Origin: Angustibacter sp049994355
Lineage (GTDB): Bacteria > Actinomycetota > Actinomycetes > Actinomycetales > Angustibacteraceae
Length of the DNA stretch: 64,000 bases
Direction: 5' to 3'
Assembly (NCBI RefSeq): GCF_049994355.1
Contig: NZ_CP188257.1
Location: 1,488,001-1,552,000, forward strand
The notes beneath the pieces are model-generated. The model did no database searches and was not told the DNA's origin. It saw nothing but the letters and a program-made list of their open reading frames with translations. The translations under genes and the position numbers were made by a program. Below, one piece after another: positions 1-7,515 of this stretch. How positions within the stretch are numbered: position 1 is the first letter of the stretch; each line of letters opens with the position of its first letter.

Positions 1-1
1 C

Positions 2-1102
2 ACCGTGGTCGTGCTGAACCATGCCGATCGACTCTCGCCCGAGGCGTTGGAGACCTGCCGCCGGGACCTCGAGCGCCTTGTCGCGGCGGACGGGCTGCGT
101 GAGGTCGAGGTGATGACGACCTCGGCCACCCGGGGGGACGGCGTTCCTGGCCTGCGGGAGGAGCTGGCCACGGCGGTGGCTCGGCGCAACGCGTGGTCGC
201 AGCGCCTTTCGGCCGACCTGGACACCGTCGCGGAGGAGCTCACGAAGGAGGTCGGCGAGCCCCACCGCCCTGCCTCCGCCCTGCTCGAAGGCAGCGGACT
301 GACGCCCGCTCTGGAGTCCGCAGCGGGTGTGCCGCGGGTGGTGTCCGCGGTCGGCCAGGCGTACCAGCGTGACGCGGTGGGCGCGGCCGGATGGCCGGTG
401 ACCAGGTGGACGCGCCGGCTGCGGCCGGACCCGCTGCGCCGCCTTCACCTTCGACCCGCGGTCGAGGGCGGCTCGAAGCGGGGCGCCGACGCCGACGCCG
501 CGAACAATGCCCTGCAGTTGGACGCGGACCTTGCCCGGTCGTCGCTGTCCCGGCCCACGCCCGGGCAGCGAGCAGCCGTGGAGCTCGCACTGCGCCGGGT
601 CGGCGACCAGGCTGCGCAGGGCCTGCCGGCCCGGTGGGCGACCGCCGCACGAGCCGCCGCCGAACCATCGCCGGCGGACCTGTCCGATGCGGTCGACCAG
701 GCGATCGTGTCCGCGGACCTCGGCTTGACCCGCCCCCGGTGGTGGATGGTTCTGGCCGCCGTGCAGCTCGTCCTGCTGCTCGCGGCCATCGCCGGGCTGG
801 TCTGGTTGGTCGTGCTCGCGGTCACGGCCTGGCTCAAGCTGCCCGAGCCGGGAACGCCGTACCTGGGCGCGATCCCGGTGCCGACGCTTATGCTGATCGG
901 TGGGCTGGTCATCGGCATCCTCATCGGGTTGGTGGTTCGGTGGGTGGCGCCCGCCGCCGGCCGTCGTCGCGGGGCGCGGGTGTCCAAGCGGTTGTCGAAG
1001 GCCGTGCAGGCCGTTGCCGAGCAGCGCGTCGTCGCCCCGGCCGAGCAGGTGCTTGCAGACCACCGTGCCACCCTGGACGCGCTGCAGCGGGCTCGTTCCT
1101 GA
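2..1102 (+). CDS. Dynamin-like/YfjP-type membrane GTPase, C-terminal part (5' end outside window)
   Basis: The reading frame is open from the first bases of the window, so the gene starts upstream. The first visible residues, VVVLNHADR, look like the G4 motif (N-x-x-D) of a P-loop GTPase; the G1-G3 motifs would lie upstream. About 240 residues of helix-rich sequence follow, then two hydrophobic segments near residues 247-275 and 290-310, and a basic helical tail. This order (GTPase, helical bundle, paired membrane helices) matches actinobacterial YfjP/dynamin-like GTPases, which usually occur as adjacent pairs; any partner would lie upstream. A role in membrane remodelling or division is family inference. 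The sub-family is uncertain because the nucleotide-binding core is missing. Confidence 0.7.
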   Translation, partial: TVVVLNHADRLSPEALETCRRDLERLVAADGLREVEVMTTSATRGDGVPGLREELATAVARRNAWSQRLSADLDTVAEELTKEVGEPHRPASALLEGSGLTPALESAAGVPRVVSAVGQAYQRDAVGAAGWPVTRWTRRLRPDPLRRLHLRPAVEGGSKRGADADAANNALQLDADLARSSLSRPTPGQRAAVELALRRVGDQAAQGLPARWATAARAAAEPSPADLSDAVDQAIVSADLGLTRPRWWMVLAAVQLVLLLAAIAGLVWLVVLAVTAWLKLPEPGTPYLGAIPVPTLMLIGGLVIGILIGLVVRWVAPAAGRRRGARVSKRLSKAVQAVAEQRVVAPAEQVLADHRATLDALQRARS

Positions 1103-1246
1103 CGCCTGTGGATGGTGGGGCTCGCGTCGTAGCTGTGGACGGCCGCCCGTCACACCGTGCACAGGTCGTCGCTCCACCCTTTCGGCAGCCGCGCCGCCCC
1201 AACAGGGTTGTCCGAGGCGGCACCCGGCCGCCCCGGAGGAGGACAA

Positions 1247-1762
1247 GTGAACGAGATCGTGACGACTGTCAGCGGCAACATCGCGACCGTCCCGAAGCAC
1301 CAGATCACCGCCAAGGGCCAGGCCATGACGAGCTTTCGGCTCGCGTCCACACCGCGCAAGTTCGACCAGGACGTCCAGGGTTATGTGGACGGTGAGACGA
1401 CCTGGGTGAATGTCAGCTGCTGGGGAGCCCTGGCCTTCAACGCGAGCAAGTCGCTTCAGAAGGGACAACCGGTCACCGTGCACGGCGCCATGAGGCAGCG
1501 GGAGTGGGTGGCCGACGACGGGAAGACCGGCAAGGAACTCGAGCTCGCGGCGCAGACGATCGGGCACGACCTGCGGCGAGGGTGCGCCGAGTTCCAGAAG
1601 GTCACCCGCGGCCCCAGCGCTGAGCGACGGTTCGGGCCAGCGTCCTCGCCTAGTGCAGAGCCCCACGACGCTGCGGACGTCGACCTGTCGCAGCACGACC
1701 AGCCGGCGATCGAGCCGTCCGTCAACAACTCCGAGCTCGAGCAGCTGGCGCGCAGCGCGTAG
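1247..1762 (+). CDS. ssb: Single-stranded DNA-binding protein (SSB paralogue)
   Basis: This is a 171-residue protein with an OB fold over about residues 1-110. The segments WVNVSCWGALA and GQPVTVHGAMRQREW are typical SSB strands that bind single-stranded DNA in replication, repair or natural transformation. The GTG at 1247 is chosen because it follows GGAGGA at a normal distance; the upstream extension in this frame lacks OB-fold sequence. The C-terminus is acidic but lacks the usual DDDIPF-type tip that recruits partner proteins. It therefore looks like a second SSB, comparable to SsbB of streptomycetes, rather than the replicative one. It lies between a GTPase gene and ettA and is not obviously in an operon with either. 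Confidence 0.9.
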   Translation: MNEIVTTVSGNIATVPKHQITAKGQAMTSFRLASTPRKFDQDVQGYVDGETTWVNVSCWGALAFNASKSLQKGQPVTVHGAMRQREWVADDGKTGKELELAAQTIGHDLRRGCAEFQKVTRGPSAERRFGPASSPSAEPHDAADVDLSQHDQPAIEPSVNNSELEQLARSA

Positions 1763-1800
1763 CCGCACCCGGCGCGGTCGGGAGCATGCTCGCGGGCCGT

Positions 1801-1812
1801 TAGCCTAGGTGC
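1801..1812 (+). promoter_or_regulatory. Leaderless promoter -10 for ettA
   Basis: TAGCCT ends six bases before the ATG at 1813, with no Shine-Dalgarno sequence between. A TANNNT box at this distance is the standard layout of actinobacterial leaderless mRNAs, so transcription probably starts at the ATG. Confidence 0.55.
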
Positions 1813-3489
1813 ATGCCCGAGTTCATCTACACCATGACCAAGGCGCGCAAAGCGCACGGTGAGAAGGTCATCCTCGACGACGTGACGATGTCGTTCTACC
1901 CCGGCGCCAAGATCGGCGTCGTGGGGCCGAACGGCGCCGGCAAGTCGACGATCCTGAAGATCATGGCGGGCCTGGACCAGCCGTCGAACGGTGAGGCCAG
2001 GCTGACCCCCGGCTTCACCGTCGGGATCCTGCTGCAGGAGCCGCCGCTCAACGAGGAGAAGACCGTTCTCGGCAACGTCGAGGAGGGTGCGGGCGAGATC
2101 AAGGCGACGCTCGACCGCTACAACGAGATCGCCGCCGAGATGGCGGAGAACTACTCCGACGCGCTCATGGAAGAGATGGGCAAGCTCCAGGAGCAGATCG
2201 ACGCGGCTGATGCGTGGGACCTGGACAGCCAGCTCGAGCAGGCGATGGACGCATTGCGCTGCCCACCGCCGGACGCCGACGTCACCGTCCTGTCCGGCGG
2301 TGAGCGCCGCCGGGTCGCACTGTGCAAGCTGCTGCTGCAGAAGCCCGACCTCCTGCTGCTCGACGAGCCCACCAACCACCTGGACGCCGAGAGCGTGCAG
2401 TGGCTGGAGCAGCACCTCGCCGCCTACCACGGCGCGGTCCTCGCGGTCACGCACGACCGGTACTTCCTGGACAACGTCGCTGAGTGGATCGCCGAGGTCG
2501 ACCGCGGTCGGCTGTACCCCTACCAGGGCAACTACTCGACGTACCTGGAGAAGAAGGCCGAGCGCCTCCAGGTCCAGGGCAAGAAGGACGCCAAGACGGC
2601 CAAGCGCCTTCGCGACGAGCTCGAGTGGGTGCGGTCGAACGCCAAGGGGCGCCAGACCAAGTCAAAGGCCCGTCTGGCCAGGTACGAGGAGATGGCGTCC
2701 GAGGCCGAGCGCACCCGCAAGCTCGACTTCGAGGAGATCCAGATCCCGGCCGGCCCGCGGCTGGGCAGCGTCGTCATCGAAGCCGCCTCGCTGCGCAAGG
2801 GGTTCGACGACCGGATCCTGATCAACGACCTGACTTTTACGTTGCCGCGCAACGGGATCGTCGGCGTCATCGGCCCGAACGGTGTCGGCAAGACGACGTT
2901 GTTCAAGACCATCGTCGGGCTCGAGCCGATCGACAGCGGCGACCTCAAGGTCGGCGAGACGGTCAAGATCTCATACGTCGACCAGAGCCGTGGCGGCATC
3001 GACCCGAAGAAGAACGTCTGGGAGGTCGTCAGCGACGGCCTGGACTACATGAAGGTCGGCAACGTCGAGATTCCCTCGCGCGCCTACGTCTCGACGTTCG
3101 GGTTCAAGGGGCCGGACCAGCAGAAGGCGGCCGGTGTGCTCTCCGGCGGTGAGCGAAACCGGCTGAACCTGGCGCTGACCCTCAAGCAGGGCGGCAACCT
3201 GCTGCTGCTCGACGAGCCGACAAACGACCTCGACGTCGAGACCCTCGGCTCGCTGGAGAACGCGCTGCTCGAGTTCCCCGGCTGTGCCGTCGTGATCAGC
3301 CACGACCGGTGGTTCCTGGACCGGGTCGCCACCCACATCCTCGCCTACGAGGGCGACGACGCGGACCCGTCGAAGTGGTACTGGTTCGAGGGCAACTACG
3401 AGTCCTACGAGGCCAACAAGGTCTCTCGTCTCGGAGTCGAGGCAGCGCGTCCGCACCGCGTGACCTACCGCAAGCTGACCCGCGACTGA
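1813..3489 (+). CDS. ettA: Energy-dependent translational throttle protein EttA (ABC-F ATPase)
   Basis: This is a 558-residue cytosolic ABC-F protein with two ATPase domains and no membrane segments. The first Walker A is GPNGAGKST near residues 38-46. An LSGGERRRVALCKLL signature and LLLLDEPTNHLD Walker B follow. The second domain has GPNGVGKTT, LSGGERNRLNLALTL and LLLLDEPTNDLD. The charged linker near residues 245-300 corresponds to the P-site tRNA interaction motif. EttA binds the ribosomal E site and gates entry into elongation according to ATP/ADP level. Length and motifs match the family throughout. The 3' end is unusual: the stop codon lies in the first of five tandem 13-bp repeats. 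Confidence 0.96.
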   Translation: MPEFIYTMTKARKAHGEKVILDDVTMSFYPGAKIGVVGPNGAGKSTILKIMAGLDQPSNGEARLTPGFTVGILLQEPPLNEEKTVLGNVEEGAGEIKATLDRYNEIAAEMAENYSDALMEEMGKLQEQIDAADAWDLDSQLEQAMDALRCPPPDADVTVLSGGERRRVALCKLLLQKPDLLLLDEPTNHLDAESVQWLEQHLAAYHGAVLAVTHDRYFLDNVAEWIAEVDRGRLYPYQGNYSTYLEKKAERLQVQGKKDAKTAKRLRDELEWVRSNAKGRQTKSKARLARYEEMASEAERTRKLDFEEIQIPAGPRLGSVVIEAASLRKGFDDRILINDLTFTLPRNGIVGVIGPNGVGKTTLFKTIVGLEPIDSGDLKVGETVKISYVDQSRGGIDPKKNVWEVVSDGLDYMKVGNVEIPSRAYVSTFGFKGPDQQKAAGVLSGGERNRLNLALTLKQGGNLLLLDEPTNDLDVETLGSLENALLEFPGCAVVISHDRWFLDRVATHILAYEGDDADPSKWYWFEGNYESYEANKVSRLGVEAARPHRVTYRKLTRD

Positions 3490-3546
3490 CCCCCGCGACT
3501 GACCCCCGCGACTGACCCCCGCGACTGACCCCCGCGACTGACCCCC
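3482..3546 (+). repeat. Five tandem 13-bp copies of the ettA stop-codon segment
   Basis: The unit GCGACTGACCCCC occurs five times without a mismatch, at 3482, 3495, 3508, 3521 and 3534. A degenerate sixth start (GCGAGTGAG) follows at 3547. The first copy contains the last Asp codon and the TGA of ettA. Because 13 is not a multiple of three, the successive TGAs fall in all three frames. Confidence 0.97.
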
Positions 3547-3573
3547 GCGAGTGAGCCGCGCGCGACACGTGCA

Positions 3574-3610
3574 GAGCAGCCCGCCGACCGCCGTGGTCAA
3601 CGGGCTGCTC
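3574..3610. terminator. Hairpin between convergent ettA and fasciclin gene
   Basis: GAGCAGCCCG (3574-3583) and CGGGCTGCTC (3601-3610) form a perfect 10-bp stem with a 17-nt loop. It lies between two convergent genes, so it could terminate transcription from both sides. There is no clear U-tract, as is common in GC-rich actinobacteria. Confidence 0.6.
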
Positions 3611-3620
3611 GCGTCTGCTC

Positions 3621-4298
3621 TCAGAGATCGAGCGGCCGCAGCACGAAGCTGATGCCGTGCGCGATCTGCCGGTTGCCCTTGTTGATGTTCAGCTCGCCGG
3701 GCACCAGGAAGGGGTTGATGTCGTTGCGGTCGTTGTCGACCAGCGCGACGATGCCGAAGCATCGGCTGATCACGTCGACCTTGAACGTCGCGCCGGGCAG
3801 CGCGGTGTGCAGCACCGCACCGTCCGAACGCAGTGCCTGTGCCTTGGTGATGGTCGCCCCCGGCACCACGTGGTAGAGCAGCACCGACTCGAGGGTGTCC
3901 ACCCCGAGGGTCGCCGCGGCCGCGAAGACCTGCGACTCGCTGCGGTACCAGTGGCCGGTCAGGTCAGCGACCAGCACCTGGAACGCGCGGTCGTTCGGAA
4001 GGAAGGCCGTGAGCGGGACCCTCCCGTCGGCCAGCACCGCGACGGGGCTTGTCGGCTTGGCGGTCAGCACCGCACCGACCGCGGCGTCCACGACGTCGAA
4101 GTCGTACCAGTTGCGGTCGAAGGAGTGCCCGTCCGCGGCGAGTACCGCGGCCAGGCTGCGGGTGCCGAGGGCGTGCGAGGAGCGCGCACCCTCGCTGGCG
4201 CTGGCGCCCGGCGCGAGCGCGACGGCGGTGGCTGCGACCACCACGGTCGCGGCGACGGTGCTGATGGAACGGGCGATGGATCGGCGGAGCAGGGACAC
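3621..4298 (-). CDS. Secreted fasciclin (FAS1)-domain protein, MPT70/MPT83-like
   Basis: This 225-residue protein has an N-terminal signal sequence (basic RRSIARS, then a hydrophobic stretch ending near APGASAS, residues 1-35). One FAS1 domain follows, with recognisable pieces TAFLPNDRAFQVLV and LLYHVVPGATITK. No lipobox is seen, so it is probably secreted rather than lipid-anchored. The GTG at 4298 is used because GGGAGG lies just upstream; a longer frame to 4400 would run across the promoter. It is divergent from a sigma factor/anti-sigma pair. In mycobacteria the FAS1 proteins MPT70 and MPT83 are targets of SigK, which RskA restrains. The identical promoter motif on both strands here points to the same logic. 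Confidence 0.88.
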   Translation of the reverse strand: MSLLRRSIARSISTVAATVVVAATAVALAPGASASEGARSSHALGTRSLAAVLAADGHSFDRNWYDFDVVDAAVGAVLTAKPTSPVAVLADGRVPLTAFLPNDRAFQVLVADLTGHWYRSESQVFAAAATLGVDTLESVLLYHVVPGATITKAQALRSDGAVLHTALPGATFKVDVISRCFGIVALVDNDRNDINPFLVPGELNINKGNRQIAHGISFVLRPLDL

Positions 4299-4335
4299 GT
4301 TGCCTCCCAGGGGTGTGGTGACCGGTTCCGGTCGC

Positions 4336-4416
4336 ACCCCACTTCGGCTGGGGACGCTGGCGCGGTTGCACGGCGTCGTTCTGCAACCGCGCAGCCACAT
4401 CGGTACGAAGTGGGGT
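4336..4416. promoter_or_regulatory. Concentric inverted repeat carrying matching divergent ECF promoters
   Basis: Two perfect 11-bp inverted repeats share one centre, base 4376. The inner arms are 4360-4370 and 4382-4392 (TGCAACCGCGC read outward). The outer arms are 4336-4346 and 4406-4416 (CGAAGTGGGGT read outward). On each strand this gives TGCAACC, a 17-nt spacer, then CGAAGT, which is a plausible -35/-10 pair for an ECF sigma factor. The predicted start on the plus strand is at or next to the sigma GTG at 4418, so that mRNA would be leaderless. Confidence 0.75.
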
Positions 4417-4417
4417 T

Positions 4418-4978
4418 GTGGAGGCCGTCGACGTGCTGGGTGCCCGGCTGCACAACGGCGACGAGAGCGCGCTCGAGGAGTGCTACGCGCAGTTCGGCCC
4501 GACCGTGCTGGCCTACCTTCGCCGGCACGTCGGGGTGGACGACGCCGAGGACGTCCTGCAGCGCACGTTCCTCGACGTGTGGCGCAGCGCGGCGCGGTAC
4601 GACCCGATGCAGCCCCTGGCGGGCTGGGTCTTCACCATCGCCCGACGGCGAGCCATCGACACCCTGCGCGGTCGTCGTCCGACCGTCGTCTCGGTCGACG
4701 TGCTGCGCGACCTCGTGGGGGAGGACGGACGGGAGATGGCTGAGCGGTTCGCCTGGGCGGCCGACCTCCGGGCGGCCCTGGCCCGGCTGCCCGAGGCCCA
4801 ACGACGAACGCTGGAGCTCGCCTACTTCGAGGACCGCACCCAGCGCGAGATCGCACGGCTGCTCGACGTCCCGCTCGGCACCGTGAAGGCCAGGATGGCG
4901 CGCGGCACCCGGGCTTTGGGGGAGCTGATGGTGAACGACACCGTCGCCGCCAACGAGAGGGGAGGTGAGGTCGAGTGA
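4418..4978 (+). CDS. ECF sigma factor, SigK-like
   Basis: This is a 186-residue ECF sigma factor. Region 2 lies at about residues 25-90 (YLRRHVGVDDAEDVLQRTFL, GWVFTIARRRAIDTLR). Region 4 lies at about 120-170 (LPEAQRRTLELAYFEDRTQREIA ending GTVKARMARG). The GTG at 4418 sits six bases after the predicted -10 (CGAAGT), suggesting leaderless translation; a later GTG at about codon 6 is possible. It overlaps the anti-sigma gene by 4 bp, so the two are translationally coupled. It probably activates its own operon and the divergent fasciclin gene. The SigK assignment rests on the anti-sigma type and the fasciclin neighbour rather than on residue-level comparison. Confidence 0.9.
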   Translation: MEAVDVLGARLHNGDESALEECYAQFGPTVLAYLRRHVGVDDAEDVLQRTFLDVWRSAARYDPMQPLAGWVFTIARRRAIDTLRGRRPTVVSVDVLRDLVGEDGREMAERFAWAADLRAALARLPEAQRRTLELAYFEDRTQREIARLLDVPLGTVKARMARGTRALGELMVNDTVAANERGGEVE

Positions 4979-5682
4979 GCCACGTCGACACGGGCGAGGA
5001 GCTGGTCGCGCTGCTGCGCGGAGAGCTCGACCGCGCACGGACCGGGGACGTCGTCGGGCACCTGCGCGAGTGCGACGACTGCCGCTCGGCGCTGGTCGAA
5101 GTCGCGTCCGTGCACTGCGCCTTGTCGGCGGCGGCGAGGCTGCTGCGGTCCGAGCCGGAGGCTCACCTGACCCCTGTGGGGCCGTCGTCCGTCCTGGCTG
5201 GTCAGTCGACCGTCGAGCTGCCGCCACTGGTCCCGGTCACGACCCGCAGGCGGCTGCCGATGGTGCTGGTGGCGTGCGCGGCCGGGGTGCTGCTCGTGGT
5301 CGGGCTCGCTGCCGGGATCCAGCACTGGCGGGGGAACGCCTCGGCCACGCCGTCGCGGTCGGTCGCGTTGCAGGCGGTCACTGGGACGGCGTCCGGGCGG
5401 GTGTCGATGGCCGAGCCGGCCACCCAGCGCGGGACGACGCGGATGAGCATCACGACGACGGGACTGGACCCCGCAGGTCCAGGACGCTTCTACTACGCGT
5501 GGCTGTTCGACCCGATGACGAGCAAGATGCTGCCGCTCGGCGTGGTCTCACCGGACGGCTCGACGCGCTTCGACGTCTCCGACGACCTGGTCAGCAGCTA
5601 CCACGCCGTCGACATCAGCCTGCAGGACGACAACGGAGACCCGGCGCACTCGGCGACCTCGGTGCTCCACGCCGGCTATTGA
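4975..5682 (+). CDS. Anti-sigma factor, RskA-like, with zinc-binding N-terminus
   Basis: This 235-residue single-pass membrane protein begins with a cytosolic zinc-binding anti-sigma domain carrying H29-x3-C33-x2-C36. One membrane helix lies at about residues 94-114. An extracytoplasmic domain follows in which GRFYYAWLFDP and LPLGVVSPDG resemble the C-terminal domain of anti-sigma-K factor RskA. Such proteins hold the ECF sigma factor at the membrane until regulated proteolysis releases it. The GTG at 4975 overlaps the sigma stop codon (GTGA), which fixes the start. It is followed by a composite palindrome that probably ends the operon. Confidence 0.88.
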   Translation: MSHVDTGEELVALLRGELDRARTGDVVGHLRECDDCRSALVEVASVHCALSAAARLLRSEPEAHLTPVGPSSVLAGQSTVELPPLVPVTTRRRLPMVLVACAAGVLLVVGLAAGIQHWRGNASATPSRSVALQAVTGTASGRVSMAEPATQRGTTRMSITTTGLDPAGPGRFYYAWLFDPMTSKMLPLGVVSPDGSTRFDVSDDLVSSYHAVDISLQDDNGDPAHSATSVLHAGY

Positions 5683-5713
5683 GGCGCAGGAAGGCACGGC
5701 CCCGCCAGGTACG

Positions 5714-5765
5714 CCGTGAGGTACGCCAGTCAGGGGTGATCACCCCCGCCTCGCGTACCTCACGG
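5714..5765. terminator. Composite palindrome, probable bidirectional terminator
   Basis: Perfect 13-bp arms (5714-5726 and 5753-5765, CCGTGAGGTACGC and its complement) flank a perfect 14-bp palindrome, GGGGTGATCACCCC (5733-5746). Both share the same centre (5739.5), separated by 6-nt unpaired segments. It lies between convergent genes. It could also be a protein-binding site, but the position favours termination. Confidence 0.65.
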
Positions 5766-5788
5766 AGTACGGAACATCGTCCAGCGGT

Positions 5789-6268
5789 TCAGCGCACCCG
5801 GCCGTACCGGACCTGCGACGTCCAGAGGTGCACCTTCTTGACCTTCTTGCCCGGCCGCGGCGCGTGCCAGATGTTGCCGTGGCCGGCGTAGATGGCGACG
5901 TGGTACGCGTGCCGACCGTGGAAGAAGAACACCAGGTCGCCCTGGCGGCGGTTCTTGGACTTGATGTGGATCGACCTCTTCCACTGGCCCTGCGCCGTGC
6001 GGGCCAGCTTCTTGCCGACCTTGGCGTAGCTCCAGCGGGTCAGGCCCGAGCAGTCGAAGGCGCGTGGGCCGGTGGCCCCGTGCCGGTAGGGGGTTCCGTG
6101 CCTGGTCGCCGCCATCTTGACGGCCCGGGTGGCGACGGCGGCGGGGACCACGGCCGACGCGGACAGCGTGCCGGCCACAGCCAGCGGGATGGTGAGCCCG
6201 ACGGCCAGCGCGGCCGCGAAGACCAGACGGAACAGGGCAGGGTGAACAGCGCGACGAGTCGCGGTCAT
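5789..6268 (-). CDS. Secreted NlpC/P60 cell-wall peptidase
   Basis: This is a 159-residue protein with a signal sequence (residues 1-40, a long hydrophobic core ending near LSASAV) and a single NlpC/P60 domain. The catalytic cysteine is C73 in FDCSGLTRWSY, the histidine is H123 in YHVAIYAG, and H135 in NIWHAPRPG is the likely third residue. These enzymes cleave the D-Glu-diaminopimelate bond in peptidoglycan stem peptides. The ATG at 6268 immediately follows the likely riboswitch; the longer frame to 6352 would translate the riboswitch itself and is rejected. c-di-AMP controlling a peptidoglycan hydrolase is a recurrent arrangement in Actinobacteria. Confidence 0.9.
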   Translation of the reverse strand: MTATRRAVHPALFRLVFAAALAVGLTIPLAVAGTLSASAVVPAAVATRAVKMAATRHGTPYRHGATGPRAFDCSGLTRWSYAKVGKKLARTAQGQWKRSIHIKSKNRRQGDLVFFFHGRHAYHVAIYAGHGNIWHAPRPGKKVKKVHLWTSQVRYGRVR

Positions 6269-6283
6269 GGGGTACTCCAGGTC

Positions 6284-6410
6284 AGCGCCTGCGAAGCGGG
6301 ACCTGTCGGGGTCGGGAACCTGTACTCCCGGTCCGTCGTCAGCCGGCCTCAACGTGCGAGGTCGTCAGCGACGTCCTTACCCCCAAGAGCTGCCGTGGTG
6401 CACGGCGCTC
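6284..6410 (-). promoter_or_regulatory. Probable ydaO-type c-di-AMP riboswitch
   Basis: On the minus strand, AGCGCC (6409-6404) can pair with GGCGCT (6289-6284) to close the element. Inside are CTTGGGGGTAAGGAC and, near the 3' end, CCCGACAGGTCCCGCTTCGC then AGGCG. These resemble the conserved GGGGTGAATC and CCCGACAGCTAACCTCGCAG blocks of actinobacterial ydaO elements as I remember them. The element ends 16 bases before the start of an NlpC/P60 gene, a classic ydaO target. c-di-AMP binding normally turns such genes off. The match is by eye; no covariance model was run. Confidence 0.72.
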
Positions 6411-6597
6411 GAAAAACCTGGGCGCTCCGTACCTGCCACCAACGCGTCGTGGTAGACGACTCCCTGGTGCCGTGGCAGGTCTCGGCGTGACACCAGGAGC
6501 CCCGCCGTCTGGCGAGGGCTTCGTCTCTGTATCGGCCGCGACGCTCGCGACCTGAAGTGCCTGTGGCCGACGTCACGTCGAAGTCGACCTGTTCGGC

Positions 6598-7515
6598 TCA
6601 GCCGAGCAGCTCCTCGGGCACCCGCAGCATGCCCTCCTGTGCGACCGAGGCGACCAGGCGGCCGTCCTGGCTGAAGATCCGGCCGATGCCCAGACCGCGG
6701 GCGCCGGACGCCGACGGGCTGGCTTGGACGTACAGCAGCCACTCGTCGACCCGCACCGGCCGGTGCCACCACATCGCGTGGTCCAGGCTCGCTGCCTTCA
6801 GCCCGCGGGTCGCCCAGGTCACTCCGTGTCGGCGCAGCACGGACTCCAGCAGCGTGTAGTCGCTCGCATAGCCCAGCACGGCCCGGTGCAGCACGGGGTC
6901 GTCCGGCATCGCGGCGGGTGTGCGCATCCAGACGGCGTTGCGGGCCACCCGCTCCGGGTCGGCTTCCCAGTACACCGGCGGCTGCACGTGCCGCAGGTCC
7001 ATGGGCCGCTCCTGCGACCAGTACCGCGCCACCGGGTGGTCGATGTGGCCGAGCAGCTGGGCGGTGGTGGGCAGCTCGTCCGGGCCGGGGACGTCGGGCA
7101 TCGAGTCCTGGTGGTCCAGTCCCGGTGCCTCGTCCTGGAAGGAGGCGATCATCGACAGGATCGGCTTGCCGAACTGGATCGCGTGCACCCGCCGGGCGCT
7201 GAAGGAGCGACCGTCGCGCAGCCGCTCGACCGCGAAGGTGATCGGCTCGTTGGAGTCGCCCGCCCGCAGGAAGTAGCCGTGCATCGAGTGGACGTCGCGG
7301 CCGGGCTCGACAGTCCGTCCGGCCGCCACCAGGGTCTGGCCGAGCACCTGGCCGCCGAAGACGCGGCCGTGCGGCTGGCGCTGGCTGGCGCCGACGAAGA
7401 CGTCCTGGCCGTGCTCGTCCAGCCCCTGCGGCTCGAGGTCGAGCACCGCCAGCAGACCCTTGAGCAGCTCGGCGCCGTCCCCGCGCGCGTCCTGCGCCGT
7501 CGTCCGCTCGCTCAC
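6598..7515 (-). CDS. tesB: Acyl-CoA thioesterase II (TesB family)
   Basis: This 305-residue double hot-dog thioesterase hydrolyses acyl-CoA to free fatty acid and CoA. Typical TesB segments are seen: RVFGGQVLGQTLVAAGRTV near residue 50, HSMHGYFLRAGDSNEPI near 78, and SLDHAMWWHRP and DEWLLYVQASPSA near the C-terminus. The GTG at 7515 overlaps the stop codon of the TetR gene by 4 bp (GTGA), so the two form an operon. The much longer open frame reaching 8178 is the out-of-frame shadow of tetR. The TetR regulator and the divergent acyl-CoA dehydrogenase operon suggest joint control of acyl-CoA pools. Confidence 0.92.
   Translation of the reverse strand: MSERTTAQDARGDGAELLKGLLAVLDLEPQGLDEHGQDVFVGASQRQPHGRVFGGQVLGQTLVAAGRTVEPGRDVHSMHGYFLRAGDSNEPITFAVERLRDGRSFSARRVHAIQFGKPILSMIASFQDEAPGLDHQDSMPDVPGPDELPTTAQLLGHIDHPVARYWSQERPMDLRHVQPPVYWEADPERVARNAVWMRTPAAMPDDPVLHRAVLGYASDYTLLESVLRRHGVTWATRGLKAASLDHAMWWHRPVRVDEWLLYVQASPSASGARGLGIGRIFSQDGRLVASVAQEGMLRVPEELLG

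Noticed and set aside
3482..3546. CRISPR-like array
   Set aside because: The 13-bp units are contiguous with no spacers, and no cas genes lie in the window.
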